The notes beneath the pieces were generated by a model. The model did no database searches and had not been told where the DNA came from. It worked only from the letters and a program-made list of their open reading frames with translations. Positions 25,476 to 35,095 of a DNA stretch of 64,000 nucleotides are shown in pieces. Every line of letters begins with the position of its first letter. Within the stretch, counting starts at the first letter, position 1. The position numbers were made by a program, and so were the translations under genes. The stretch spans positions 1,054,001-1,118,000 of the forward strand of contig NZ_CP146091.1 of the NCBI RefSeq assembly GCF_037023145.1. The letters run 5' to 3'. This DNA is from Ralstonia sp. RRA (lineage in GTDB: Bacteria; Pseudomonadota; Gammaproteobacteria; Burkholderiales; Burkholderiaceae).

Positions 25476-28190
25476 TCACGCCAGCGCCTTGCTGACGATC
25501 TCGCGCACGTCACGCGACAGGCTCGGGTGGGCCGCCACGCGCTTGAGCGCGTCCTGCATGGCGTCGCGCAGCGTGGGCACGTACTTGCGCCAGCGGTCCA
25601 GCGAGCGTGCCAGGCGGGCGGAGACCTGCGGGTTGATCGCATCGAGCGCGAGCACCTGCTCGGCCCAATACGCATAACCAGAGCCATCGGCGGCGTGGAA
25701 CTGCGCGGGGTTGCCTGAGCAGAAGCTGAAGATCAGCGAGCGCGCGCGATTCGGGTTACGCAGCGTGAAGGCCGGGTGTGCCATCAGCGCACGCACGGTC
25801 TCCAACGTCGGCTTGCCGGCAGCGCCCGGTTGCATGGCCTGCAGCGAGAACCACTTGTCGATGACGAGCGCGTCGTCGGCAAAGCGCGTGTAGAAGTCCG
25901 CCAACGCGGCTTCGCGGCCGGGCGCATAGCTGGTGACCATGGCGGACAGCGCGCCCATGCGGTCGGTCATGTTGGTGGCGCGGGCGTATTGCTGTTCAGC
26001 CAGGGCCAGTGCTTCCGGGGCTTCAGTTTCCACCAGGTAGCCGAGTGCGATGTTCTTGAGTGCGCGCTTGCCAGCGGACACGGCATCGGGCGAATACGCG
26101 CCGGGGGTCTGGTTGTCGTGATAGGCGCGAGTCAGCTCGGTGTTGAGTGCTTCGGCCAGCGTGCGGCGCAGCGTGCGGCGGGCGGTGTGGATGGCGGCCG
26201 GGTCGGCCACGTCCATGCGCTCAGCGAGGTAGCTTTCGGCCGGCAGGATCAGCATCTGCTCGCGGAAGGCGGGGTCGAGTGAGGCGTCGGCCACCACGGC
26301 GCGCAGTGCTTCGACAAGCGCTGGGTCGACCGCAGGCGCGCGGCCGTGCTGGATGTCCGCCACCATGCGCAGCAGCGTGTCGGTCGCCAGACGCTGGCCG
26401 GCTTCCCAGCGGTTGAACGGGTCGGAATCGTGCGCGAGCTGGAAGGTGAGTTGCTCAGTCGTATAACCGTATTCGACGACGACCGGCGCCGAGAAATTGC
26501 GCAGCAGCGAGGGCAACGGCGCTTCGGCCACATCTTCGAAGACGAAGGTCTGCTTGGCCTCAGTAAAGTCCAGCACGCGCGTGGTGACGGGCGATGCTGA
26601 TGCGGTTTCACCGCGCAAGCGCAGCGGCAAGTCACGACCCTGTTGGTCGATCAGGCCCACGGCAAACGGAATGTGGAATGGCTGCTTCTGGATGCCGCTG
26701 TTCACCTCGATACCGACCGGCTCGCAGCGCTGGCGCAGCGTGAGCGTGTAGGTGCGCGCGGCCGCGTCGTGATGGCCCTCAACGGCAACCACCGGCGTGC
26801 CGGCCTGGCTGTACCAGCGGCCGAACTGCGTGAGATCGCGGCCGTTGGCATCGGCCATGGCGGCGCGGAAATCGTCGCACGTGACGGCTTGACCATCGTG
26901 GCGCTGGAAGTACAAGTCCATGCCCTTACGGAAGCCGTCGCGGCCAAGCAGGGTCTGGTACATGCGCACGACTTCTGCGCCTTTCTCGTACACCGTGACG
27001 GTGTAGAAGTTGTTGATCTCTTCGTAGCTGTCGGGGCGCACCGGGTGGGCCATGGGGCCTGCGTCTTCCGGGAATTGCGCTTGGCGCAGCGTGCGCACGT
27101 CTTCGATGCGCTTGACGGCGCGCGCGCTGGCAGCGGCGGCTTCCGCATTTGCCTGTGACGCGGCTTGTGCAGCCATGTCGGCGGAGAACTCCTGGTCGCG
27201 GAACACCGTTAGCCCTTCCTTCAGGCTCAATTGGAACCAGTCGCGGCAGGTGACGCGGTTGCCCGTCCAGTTGTGGAAGTATTCGTGGCCGACAACGGAT
27301 TCGATATTGGCGAAATCCACATCGGTGGCGGTTTCCGCGTTGGCCAGCACATATTTCGTGTTGAAGATGTTCAGGCCCTTGTTCTCCATCGCGCCCATGT
27401 TGAAGTCGCCCACGGCGACGATCATGAAGCGGTCCAGATCCAACTCCAGCCCGAAGCGGCGCTCGTCCCAGTGGATCGAGTGGATGAGCGAGTCCATCGC
27501 GTGGCGCGTTTTGCCGATGTCTTGCGCTTCCACCCACACCTGCAGCAGCTTCTCCTTGCCGGAGGCAGACTGGATGCGCTCTTCAATGCATTCCAGCTTG
27601 CCCGCCACCAGCGCGAACAGGTACGACGGCTTCTTGAACGGGTCGTGCCACACGGCTTCATGGCGGCCGTCCGGCAGGTCGCGCTCCGACACGAGGTTGC
27701 CGTTGGACAGCAGCACCGGGTAATCCACCTTCGATGCGCGCAGCGTGACGGTGTAGACCGTCATCACGTCCGGGCGATCGAGGAAGTAGGTGATCTTGCG
27801 AAAGCCCTCGGCCTCGCACTGCGTGAAGAAGTTGCCGTTGGAAACGTACAGCCCCATCAGCGAGGAGTTGGCGGCGGGGTTGCAGAACGTGGTGAGTTCC
27901 AGCGTGAAGCTGGCGCCGGCCTCCGCCGGCACGGCGTCGATGGTGAGCGTATCGCCGTCGGCCTGCAGACCGGACACTGCCTTGCCGTCGATCGTCGCGC
28001 CCGCCAGCTCCAGCCCTTCGCCCACCAGCACGAGCGGCTTGGCCGCTGCCGTGCGCGTCATGCGCAGGCGGTTGACGACGCGGGTGCGCTCGGGCACCAG
28101 GTCGATCTCCAGCGCCACTTCATCAATGCGGAACGCGGGGGCGGCGTAATCCTTGCGGTAAATCGTCACGGCGGTATCGGTGCGCAACAT
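25476..28190 (-). CDS. pepN: Aminopeptidase N
   Basis: A 904-residue M1 zinc metallopeptidase that removes N-terminal residues from peptides. GAMEN ([15 protein letters not shown]) near residue 265 and [10 protein letters not shown] with downstream Glu ([11 protein letters not shown]) near 300-325 form the active site. A stretch of about 11 extra residues, mostly Ala ([16 protein letters not shown]), interrupts the region after EFSAD relative to what I recall of E. coli PepN. Start 28190 is preferred over ATG 28199, because GAGG then lies 9 bases upstream rather than touching the codon. Confidence 0.95.
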   Translation of the reverse strand: MLRTDTAVTIYRKDYAAPAFRIDEVALEIDLVPERTRVVNRLRMTRTAAAKPLVLVGEGLELAGATIDGKAVSGLQADGDTLTIDAVPAEAGASFTLELTTFCNPAANSSLMGLYVSNGNFFTQCEAEGFRKITYFLDRPDVMTVYTVTLRASKVDYPVLLSNGNLVSERDLPDGRHEAVWHDPFKKPSYLFALVAGKLECIEERIQSASGKEKLLQVWVEAQDIGKTRHAMDSLIHSIHWDERRFGLELDLDRFMIVAVGDFNMGAMENKGLNIFNTKYVLANAETATDVDFANIESVVGHEYFHNWTGNRVTCRDWFQLSLKEGLTVFRDQEFSADMAAQAASQANAEAAAASARAVKRIEDVRTLRQAQFPEDAGPMAHPVRPDSYEEINNFYTVTVYEKGAEVVRMYQTLLGRDGFRKGMDLYFQRHDGQAVTCDDFRAAMADANGRDLTQFGRWYSQAGTPVVAVEGHHDAAARTYTLTLRQRCEPVGIEVNSGIQKQPFHIPFAVGLIDQQGRDLPLRLRGETASASPVTTRVLDFTEAKQTFVFEDVAEAPLPSLLRNFSAPVVVEYGYTTEQLTFQLAHDSDPFNRWEAGQRLATDTLLRMVADIQHGRAPAVDPALVEALRAVVADASLDPAFREQMLILPAESYLAERMDVADPAAIHTARRTLRRTLAEALNTELTRAYHDNQTPGAYSPDAVSAGKRALKNIALGYLVETEAPEALALAEQQYARATNMTDRMGALSAMVTSYAPGREAALADFYTRFADDALVIDKWFSLQAMQPGAAGKPTLETVRALMAHPAFTLRNPNRARSLIFSFCSGNPAQFHAADGSGYAYWAEQVLALDAINPQVSARLARSLDRWRKYVPTLRDAMQDALKRVAAHPSLSRDVREIVSKALA

Positions 28191-28343
28191 CGGTAACATC
28201 CTCGTAGCGGAACGCAAAAGACCATTGTACTCAGGCGCTTGGCGGGAATCTTCGGCGCACAGCGTGACTCTGAGTAAAAGGCCGGGCGCAACGCTTTGCG
28301 GGCGCGCCGGAACCTGTCTGATTGGAGAGTAGGGGGATTTTGT

Positions 28344-28997
28344 ATGTGGAATTGGGCCAAGAGGATCAAACCATCCGGCATCTGGCCGATAGCCGGTGCG
28401 TTGATGGCAGCCAGCCTGCTGGCAGGTTGTGCCAGCACCGTCACCAGCCAGGTCACCGCGTTCAAGCAGCCCGGCTGGGAAGACGCGCCGCCGCGCACCT
28501 ATGCGTTTGAGCACACTGCAGCGCAGCAAAATGACCTGGAGCGCCAGACCTATGAGGCCTGGACGTCCGACCAACTGGCTGCTCGCGGTTTTACCAGCGC
28601 GCCGCATGCCAGCGCACGCTATCTCGTCCGCCTGAATTACTCGATGGCCACACGCCTTGTGCAGGTGCGCCAGCCGGTCTACCCCGATCCGTACTGGGGC
28701 CCCGGCCCGTGGGGTCCGTGGCGTAGTCCGTGGGGGCCCTGGGGCCCGTGGGGTCCGCAGTATGTCGACACCAACGTGCAGGTGCCGTTCTATGCCTATC
28801 ACGTCGACATTGAAGAGGCGGCATCGGGCAAGCGCGTCTACCAGGTGACGGCGCAGACTCAGGGTGGAGACGGTTCCCTGACCGCGGTGATGCCCTACCT
28901 GATTCGCAGCGCCTTCGCCAATTTCCCGGCACCGAACGCGCAGCCCATCCTCGTGGAACTGCCCGTTGATCCATCGGTGAAACCAGCGGCTAAGTAG
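28344..28997 (+). CDS. DUF4136 lipoprotein
   Basis: A 217-residue outer-membrane lipoprotein candidate. A signal sequence ends in the lipobox LLAGC near residue 29. The mature part is typical DUF4136 (a TYAFEH motif, YLVRLNYS, and a C-terminal SAFANFP), interrupted by a Pro/Gly/Trp-rich run PYWGPGPWGPWRSPWGPWG at about residues 112-134. AGGGGG precedes ATG 28344. The function of the family is unknown. It is divergent from pepN. Confidence 0.8.
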   Translation: MWNWAKRIKPSGIWPIAGALMAASLLAGCASTVTSQVTAFKQPGWEDAPPRTYAFEHTAAQQNDLERQTYEAWTSDQLAARGFTSAPHASARYLVRLNYSMATRLVQVRQPVYPDPYWGPGPWGPWRSPWGPWGPWGPQYVDTNVQVPFYAYHVDIEEAASGKRVYQVTAQTQGGDGSLTAVMPYLIRSAFANFPAPNAQPILVELPVDPSVKPAAK

Positions 28998-29303
28998 TGT
29001 GCCCGAGTGGGTTTTGGCTGGCGGTCTACGTTAGAATGCATGACCTAATTTGCGGGCCGCCAGCCGTACCCTCGCTTGAGCGTTGTCACTCCATCCCATC
29101 TCGCGCCGACCGCCACCCCTGGTCGGCGCAGCCTGCGCGCCGTCGCCACCCTCCTGACGGTGTACCGCAACGCCTGCGGCCTTGCTCCCGGTTTCCCTCT
29201 GTTCCCACTGTTTTTTGCCACTTCGTCTCAGAGAGTTTCTGCCTGAGCGCACGTGCGTCTCATCCGCGGAACTCCTCATCAGGCTCCACCAGGATTCATC
29301 GAT
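28998..29303. other. Leader region of maeB
   Basis: About 306 bases between the lipoprotein gene and maeB. A TTAGAAT element at 29031-29037 may be a -10 for maeB, but its -35 is unclear. I see no small gene, terminator or repeat. Confidence 0.35.
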
Positions 29304-31625
29304 ATGAACGACAAGCTTCACGACGCCTCGCCCGATTCCCAAGACCAGGGCGCCGAGGCCGAACTGCGCCGCGCCGCGTTTGAATACCACCGCGCCCCGA
29401 CGCGCGGCAAGATCGAAGTGCGCCCGACCAAGGCGCTGATCAACCAGCGCGATCTGTCGCTGGCGTACTCGCCGGGCGTGGCGTATCCGTGTCTGGCGAT
29501 CGAGCAGGATCCGGCGTTGGCGGCCGAGTACACCTCGCGCGGCAACCTCGTCGGCGTGATTACCAACGGTACTGCCGTGCTGGGCCTGGGCGATATCGGC
29601 CCGCTGGCCAGCAAGCCGGTGATGGAAGGCAAGGGCTGCCTGTTCAAGAAGTTTGCCGGCATCGACGTGTTCGATATCGAACTGGCCGAGCGCGATCCGG
29701 ACAAGCTGGTCGACATCATCGCCTCGCTGGAGCCGACGCTGGGCGGTATCAACCTGGAAGACATCAAGGCGCCGGAGTGCTTCTACATTGAGCAGAAGCT
29801 GCGTGACCGCCTGAACATCCCCGTATTCCACGATGACCAGCACGGCACGGCGATCATCTCGTCGGCGGCGCTGCTCAACGGTCTGAAGGTGGTCGGCAAG
29901 GACATCGCCAAGGTGAAGGTGGCGGTGTCGGGCGCCGGCGCTGCGGCAATTGCCTGCCTGGACGTGATGGTGGGCCTGGGCGTCAAGCGTGAGAACGTCT
30001 ACGTGGTCGACTCCAAGGGCGTGATCTACGTTGGCCGCGACGCCAAGATGGAGGCGAACAAGGCGCGCTATGCGCAGGACACCTCGGCCCGTACGCTGGC
30101 CGACATCGTGCGCGATGCCGATGTGTTCCTCGGCTGCTCGGCTGCCGGCGTGCTGACCGCCGACATGGTCAAGACCATGGCTGCGAAGCCGATCATCCTG
30201 GCGCTGGCCAACCCCGAGCCGGAAATCCGCCCGGAAGTGGCCAAGGCCGCGCGCCCGGACTGCATCATCGCCACGGGCCGTTCGGACTACCCGAACCAGG
30301 TCAACAACGTGCTGTGCTTCCCGTACATCTTCCGTGGTGCGCTCGATTGCGGCGCCACCAAGATCACGGAAGCGATGAAGCTGGCGTGCGTGAAGGCCAT
30401 CGCTGAGCTGGCCGAAGCGGAAACGAACGATGCCGTGGCCCAGGCCTACGCCGGCCAGGACCTGAACTTCGGCCCGGACTACATCATTCCGAAGCCGTTC
30501 GATTCACGCCTGATCGAGAAGATCGCGCCGGCGGTTGCCAAGGCTGCGGAAGAGTCCGGCGTGGCCACGCGTCCGATCAAGGACCTGGACGCCTATCGCG
30601 CCCAACTGAGCGACTTCGTGTACCACACGGGCCTGACCATGCGCCCGGTGTTCTCGGCGGCCAAGGCCAACCCGAAGCGTGTTGTTTATGCCGAAGGTGA
30701 AGAAGAGCGCGTGCTGCGTGCCGTGCAGACGGTGGTGGACGAAGGCTTGGCCAAGCCGATCCTGATCGGCCGCCCGCATGTGATCGAAATGCGCATCCAG
30801 AAGGCCGGCCTGCGCCTGAAGCCGGGCGTGCATTTCGAGCTGATCAACCCGGAAGATGACCCGCGTTTCCATCAGTACCACACCGCCTACCATGAGCTGA
30901 TGGGGCGCAATGGTGTGACGCCGGATATGGCGAAGTCGCAACTGCGCCGCTCGAACACGCTGATCGGCGCGATGCTGGTGCGCCTGGGCGATGCCGACGC
31001 AATGCTGTGCGGCACGGTCGGCCGCTTCGATGCACACCTGGAGCACGTGCGCGACGTGATCGGTCTGGCCCCGAACGCCAAGGTGTTCGCCGCCATGAAC
31101 GGCCTGATGCTGGAGAAGCACACGCTGTTCATCACGGACACGTTCGTCAACGAGAACCCGAGCGCTGAAGAGCTGGCCGACATCACCAAGCTGGCGGCAG
31201 AAGAAGTGCGCCGCTTTGGTCAGGAGCCGAAGGTGGCGATGCTGTCGCACTCGATGTTCGGCTCGTCGAAGAGCGCATCGGCGCGCAAGGTGCGTGCGGC
31301 GTATGACCTGCTGAAGGCCGAGGTGCCCGAGCTGCAGGTGGAAGGCGAGATCCAGGGCGATGCGGCGCTGTCGGAAGACATCCGGCACCACTTCCTGCCC
31401 AAGAGCGCCTTTGCCGGCAGCGCCAACCTGCTGGTGATGCCGACGCTGGACGCGGCCAACATCACGTTCAACGTGCTCAAGATGACGGGCGGGCAGGGCG
31501 TGACGGTGGGCCCGATCCTGCTGGGCGCCGCCAAGCCGGTGCACATCCTGAACCCGTCGGCCACGTCGCGCCGTATCGTCAACATGACTGCACTGGCGGT
31601 GGCAGACGTGTCGGCGGCACGTTGA
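29304..31625 (+). CDS. maeB: NADP-dependent malic enzyme with phosphotransacetylase-like domain
   Basis: A 773-residue MaeB-type enzyme that decarboxylates malate to pyruvate with NADP, feeding gluconeogenesis and NADPH. The N-terminal malic enzyme (about residues 1-430) has [18 protein letters not shown] and the nucleotide loop SGAGAAAIA. The C-terminal 330 residues resemble phosphate acetyltransferase, which in this family is regulatory (acetyl-CoA) rather than catalytic. The ATG at 29304 starts the conserved region. It is a single-gene unit ended by the hairpin at 31674. Confidence 0.93.
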   Translation: MNDKLHDASPDSQDQGAEAELRRAAFEYHRAPTRGKIEVRPTKALINQRDLSLAYSPGVAYPCLAIEQDPALAAEYTSRGNLVGVITNGTAVLGLGDIGPLASKPVMEGKGCLFKKFAGIDVFDIELAERDPDKLVDIIASLEPTLGGINLEDIKAPECFYIEQKLRDRLNIPVFHDDQHGTAIISSAALLNGLKVVGKDIAKVKVAVSGAGAAAIACLDVMVGLGVKRENVYVVDSKGVIYVGRDAKMEANKARYAQDTSARTLADIVRDADVFLGCSAAGVLTADMVKTMAAKPIILALANPEPEIRPEVAKAARPDCIIATGRSDYPNQVNNVLCFPYIFRGALDCGATKITEAMKLACVKAIAELAEAETNDAVAQAYAGQDLNFGPDYIIPKPFDSRLIEKIAPAVAKAAEESGVATRPIKDLDAYRAQLSDFVYHTGLTMRPVFSAAKANPKRVVYAEGEEERVLRAVQTVVDEGLAKPILIGRPHVIEMRIQKAGLRLKPGVHFELINPEDDPRFHQYHTAYHELMGRNGVTPDMAKSQLRRSNTLIGAMLVRLGDADAMLCGTVGRFDAHLEHVRDVIGLAPNAKVFAAMNGLMLEKHTLFITDTFVNENPSAEELADITKLAAEEVRRFGQEPKVAMLSHSMFGSSKSASARKVRAAYDLLKAEVPELQVEGEIQGDAALSEDIRHHFLPKSAFAGSANLLVMPTLDAANITFNVLKMTGGQGVTVGPILLGAAKPVHILNPSATSRRIVNMTALAVADVSAAR

Positions 31626-31673
31626 TCCGTTGATGGTTCAACCGGGCTGCTGCAATTGGCGGCCCGGCGATCC

Positions 31674-31717
31674 AAACAAAAACGGCGCCTGAAGCGATTC
31701 AGACGCCGTTTTTGTTT
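31674..31717. terminator. Bidirectional terminator
   Basis: AAACAAAAACGGCG and CGCCGTTTTTGTTT arms, extended inward by CTGAA/TTCAG with one mismatch. It separates maeB from the convergent purine block. Confidence 0.9.
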
Positions 31718-31752
31718 GTTGCTGGTGGCTTAGTGCTTCATGCGCATGCGCA

Positions 31753-32580
31753 TCAGAAGTGATATTCGACGCGCACCATCGGCGTTTTCGCCAGTGAGCC
31801 GGGCACCGATGCCGGGTTGCCGAACTTGTTGCGCCAGTATTGATATTCAATGCCCGCGCGCAGCGTGTTCTTGCCCAGGTGCAAAGGCGTGCCCAGGTCG
31901 TACATCAGCATGGCATCGATATTCAATTCCGGTGACGTTGGGCCACCGAATTCGTTCGTGCCCTTGGCCGCGATGTAGTTGGCATACCCCTCAAACGACA
32001 GGCCCGTCGAGCCGATGGGGATGCCCCATGCGGCATTGAGCATCGGATGCGCCTTGTAGTGGTAGCGGCTGGTCACCCCAATCGGCTCGTTGCTCTCCCA
32101 CAGCATCAGCAGACTGATGTTCAGGAAGCCCGGGACATCCATCATCAACGTAGGACCCGCCACCAGCATGCGCTTCTTGGACGCATAGCCCGTATCGTTC
32201 TTGGTGTTCCAATCAAAACCGGCAGTCAGACCATAGCCACGGATCGGCCCCGCGCCGAGGTTCTTGTCGAAGACCTTGCCGATATCGAGCGTGTGGCGAT
32301 ACACCACATAGGCTTCCTGTGCGTTGCTGTCCTTGCTGTCCGATTGCAGCAGATCGACGTTCAGGTAGTTCGTGCCGTACTTGTATCCGTCGGCATGCGT
32401 AAAGTTGAAAACGTTCTTGTGAATACCGGTGCCGACAAACGGCTCGGCAAATTGCGTGCCGTAGCGATAGCCGATCGAGGTATCGCTCCACTCCACTGCC
32501 CCCGCATCTGCTGCGCCGATGAACATGGCGCTGGTCGCCACGGCAAACGCGGCGGCGCCGCGCAAGATGTTCCACTGCAT
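31753..32580 (-). CDS. Tsx-like outer-membrane channel
   Basis: A 275-residue outer-membrane beta-barrel of the nucleoside-specific channel (Tsx) type. The signal peptide is about 26 residues (MQWNILRGAAAFAVATSAMF to ADA). The mature protein has alternating aromatic strands, VEWSDTSIGYRYGTQF, and the terminal Phe in VEYHF required for barrel assembly. AGGAG precedes ATG 32580. It is the last gene of the urate/allantoin group, so it may admit purines, nucleosides or ureides. Its first residues resemble those of the upstream exported OHCU decarboxylase. Confidence 0.8.
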   Translation of the reverse strand: MQWNILRGAAAFAVATSAMFIGAADAGAVEWSDTSIGYRYGTQFAEPFVGTGIHKNVFNFTHADGYKYGTNYLNVDLLQSDSKDSNAQEAYVVYRHTLDIGKVFDKNLGAGPIRGYGLTAGFDWNTKNDTGYASKKRMLVAGPTLMMDVPGFLNISLLMLWESNEPIGVTSRYHYKAHPMLNAAWGIPIGSTGLSFEGYANYIAAKGTNEFGGPTSPELNIDAMLMYDLGTPLHLGKNTLRAGIEYQYWRNKFGNPASVPGSLAKTPMVRVEYHF

Positions 32581-32718
32581 TTCTCTATCTCCTCTGTTGA
32601 TGGATTTGCTGCAGGTTGCGCCGCATTCTTTGATGCAGTCGCAGGCCGGCCGGTCAGGCTCCATGCCGGGCGGTGTCCCATGCCCCATGACACCGCACCC
32701 ACAGTGTTGTTGTACTGA
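32581..32718. repeat. Intergenic segment homologous to 33376-33502
   Basis: Read on the minus strand this segment and the next intergenic share CCTGACCGGC, a C-rich centre and matching ends, though with many differences. Both lead into genes starting MQW. This points to an old duplication of leader plus signal peptide. Confidence 0.45.
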
Positions 32719-33375
32719 TTAACCTGAAATCAAATCGTTGAGACGGAAACCGGCGATGCGGTCAATCTGCTCCAGCGACGTACGCAGCTCGGTGTCGCGG
32801 TCGTTATTCAGCCGTGTGGCCAGCGCATCGATGATGGCCTGCCGGTCGTAGCCACGTACGGCCATCACGAATGGGAAGCCGAACTTCTCGCTGTAGCGCT
32901 TGTTCAGATCTTGCAGGCGTGCAAACTCTTCGGGTGTCAGTTGAGCCAGCCCCGCACCGCCTTGCTCACGCGTCGAGGCTGCGGTCATCTCGCCTCGCAC
33001 GGCAGCACGGCCGGCCAGTTCGGGGTGAGAGCGCACGAGCTTGATCTGCTGTGCTTCACCGGCGTTGCTCACGGTCTGGCGCATGGCGGCACGTAGCGCT
33101 TCGACCGAGGCAAACGGGCGTTGCGTGGCCACGCGTTCGGCCACCCACGGTGAGTGTTCATAGACACCACCGAGCACCTGCACAAACTGCGTTTTGTCCA
33201 TCGCATTGAGTTGCGCGATGGAATTCATGGCGTGCACGAGCTTGGCACTAGCCGGTTGCGTGGGCTGTGCGGCGGGCTTTGATTCCGGCGACTGGCCAAT
33301 GGCGCTTGCGCTCAACACCGCGAACGCGGACGCCACTGCAAACGTCGTGACACCGCGCTTGATGGTCCACTGCAT
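32719..33375 (-). CDS. OHCU decarboxylase paralogue with signal peptide
   Basis: A 218-residue protein. Residues about 50-218 match 2-oxo-4-hydroxy-4-carboxy-5-ureidoimidazoline decarboxylase, the last step from urate to S-allantoin. The catalytic His is in SHPELAGR, the Glu in STREQGG, and GFPFVMAVRG and the RLNDLISG end are kept. Unlike the neighbouring copy, it begins MQWTIKRGVTTFAVASAFAVLSASAIGQ, a Sec signal peptide, followed by a Pro/Ala linker. The product is therefore probably periplasmic, which is unusual. It overlaps no gene and precedes the Tsx-like gene. Confidence 0.8.
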   Translation of the reverse strand: MQWTIKRGVTTFAVASAFAVLSASAIGQSPESKPAAQPTQPASAKLVHAMNSIAQLNAMDKTQFVQVLGGVYEHSPWVAERVATQRPFASVEALRAAMRQTVSNAGEAQQIKLVRSHPELAGRAAVRGEMTAASTREQGGAGLAQLTPEEFARLQDLNKRYSEKFGFPFVMAVRGYDRQAIIDALATRLNNDRDTELRTSLEQIDRIAGFRLNDLISG

Positions 33376-33502
33376 GTTGTTGTCTCCTGTGAGGTCTTGT
33401 GCCGCACACCGCGCTGCACTCTCAGGTGCAATCGCGGACCAGCCGGTCAGGCATTCCGGCCGGGCAGCGCCCCGTGCTCGCTACATTTGCAGCGTCGTGC
33501 TG

Positions 33503-34024
33503 TCAGCCTGAAATCAAATCATTCAGACGGAAACCGGCGATGCGATGAATCTGTTCCAGCGACGTGCGCAGTTCAGTGTCGCGGTCGTTCTCAACGCGCT
33601 TGCTGAAGTTGTCGATGATGCCGTGACGGTCGTAACCGCGCACTGCCAGGATGAACGGGAAGCCAAACTTCTCGTTGTACTGGGCGTTGAGGGCCTGCAG
33701 GCGTGCGAACTCTTCCGGCGTGCATTGATTCAGGCCCGCGCCGCTTTGTTCGCGTGTCGATTCCGCCGTCAGCTCACCGCGCACGGCGGCCTTGCCCGCC
33801 AGCTCCGGGTGAGCGCGCACGAGCTTGAGTTGGAGATCAATGCCGGCGGTATCAACGGCGTTGCGCATCGCAGCGGTCAGCGCGTCGGCCGATGCAAACG
33901 GGCGCTGCATAGCAGCTTGCTCGGCTACCCACGGCGAATGTTCGTAGATGCCGCCGAGGGTTTGCACGAACTGCGCTGCGTCCATGCCGTTGAGTTGCGA
34001 AAGGGTGTAAGTCGTCTGGCTCAT
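33503..34024 (-). CDS. OHCU decarboxylase (cytoplasmic)
   Basis: A 173-residue enzyme converting OHCU to S-allantoin in urate breakdown, of the PucL/UraD type. It carries HPELAGK with the catalytic His, STREQSGAGL with the Glu, and FGFPFILAVRGYDR. There is no signal peptide. Its ATG overlaps the puuE stop (ATGA), so it is translated with the allantoinase. The next gene downstream is its exported paralogue, with about 60 percent identical residues by eye. Confidence 0.88.
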   Translation of the reverse strand: MSQTTYTLSQLNGMDAAQFVQTLGGIYEHSPWVAEQAAMQRPFASADALTAAMRNAVDTAGIDLQLKLVRAHPELAGKAAVRGELTAESTREQSGAGLNQCTPEEFARLQALNAQYNEKFGFPFILAVRGYDRHGIIDNFSKRVENDRDTELRTSLEQIHRIAGFRLNDLISG

Positions 34025-34995
34025 GCTGCGGTGCTCAAAACGGGTTGCTTTGCATGGGGGTGGTTCTGCATCCAGTGCTGCGCGATGTCGATACGGCGGC
34101 AGATCCACACCTTGTCGTGCGATTGCACGTAATCGAGGAAACGCTGCAGCGCGCGAAAACGCGCTGGGCGGCCCAGCAGACGGCAGTGCATGCCGATCGA
34201 CAGCATCTTCGGTGCGGCCAGGCCGCTGGGGTCGCCTTCCTCGTACAGCACGTCGAAGGCGTCCTTCAGGTACTGATAGAAGTGGTCGGCCGTATTGAAG
34301 CCTTGCGGGCTGGCAAAACGCATGTCGTTGGTGTCAAGCGTGTACGGCACCACCAGGTGCGGCTTCTTTTCACCGCCCGAGACTTCGACTTCGGTCCAGA
34401 AGGGCAGGTCGTCGCCGTAGTAGTCGGCGTCGTAGGCGAAGCCGCCGTGCTCGACCACCAGGCGGCGCGTGTTGGGGCTGTCGCGGCCGGTGTACCAGCC
34501 GAGCGGCGCGTTGCCCGTTAGCTCGCGAATGATCTCGACGCCGATGCGCATGTGCTCACGCTCGGTGGCTTCGTCGATGTTCTGATAGTGGATCCAGCGC
34601 CAGCCGTGGCAGGCGATTTCGTGGCCCAGGTCAACGAAGGCTTGCGTCACGTCCTTGTGCCGTTGCAGGGCCATCGACACGCCGAAGATCGTCATCGGCA
34701 GGCCGCGCTTTTCGAACTCACGCAGGATGCGCCATACGCCCGCACGCGAGCCGTATTCGTAGATGCCTTCCATGCTCATGTGGCGAGCAGGGTAGGCAGC
34801 CGCACCGATGATCTCGGAGAGGAATTGCTCGGAGCCGGCATCGCCGTGCAGCACGCAGTTCTCACCGCCTTCCTCGTAGTTGAGGACGAACTGCAGGGCC
34901 ACGCGCGCGCCGCCCGGCCAATTGGCGTTGGGCGGGTTCTTGCCGTAACCGATCAGATCGCGCGGGTAGTTATTGCTTGTCATGGTTTTTTTCAT
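34021..34995 (-). CDS. puuE: Allantoinase PuuE
   Basis: A 324-residue allantoinase of the polysaccharide-deacetylase (NodB) fold, converting allantoin to allantoate without metal-hydrolase motifs of the classic AllB type. It has YPRDLIGYGKNPPNANWPGGARVALQFVLNYEEG, which is strongly diagnostic, then ACHGWRW and GWYTGRDSPNTRRL. ATG 34995 or 34983 may be used; neither has a strong ribosome site. It is coupled to the OHCU decarboxylase downstream and probably cotranscribed with the upstream deaminase and permease genes. Confidence 0.92.
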   Translation of the reverse strand: MKKTMTSNNYPRDLIGYGKNPPNANWPGGARVALQFVLNYEEGGENCVLHGDAGSEQFLSEIIGAAAYPARHMSMEGIYEYGSRAGVWRILREFEKRGLPMTIFGVSMALQRHKDVTQAFVDLGHEIACHGWRWIHYQNIDEATEREHMRIGVEIIRELTGNAPLGWYTGRDSPNTRRLVVEHGGFAYDADYYGDDLPFWTEVEVSGGEKKPHLVVPYTLDTNDMRFASPQGFNTADHFYQYLKDAFDVLYEEGDPSGLAAPKMLSIGMHCRLLGRPARFRALQRFLDYVQSHDKVWICRRIDIAQHWMQNHPHAKQPVLSTAA

Positions 34996-35095
34996 GTCGA
35001 GGAGACTTCATACAACGCCGGCCAAGCAACGGAATTCGGCTTTCGAAATTCACGACATCACGAATGCGTCATGAACGTGGCAAAGCGCCATTCCG

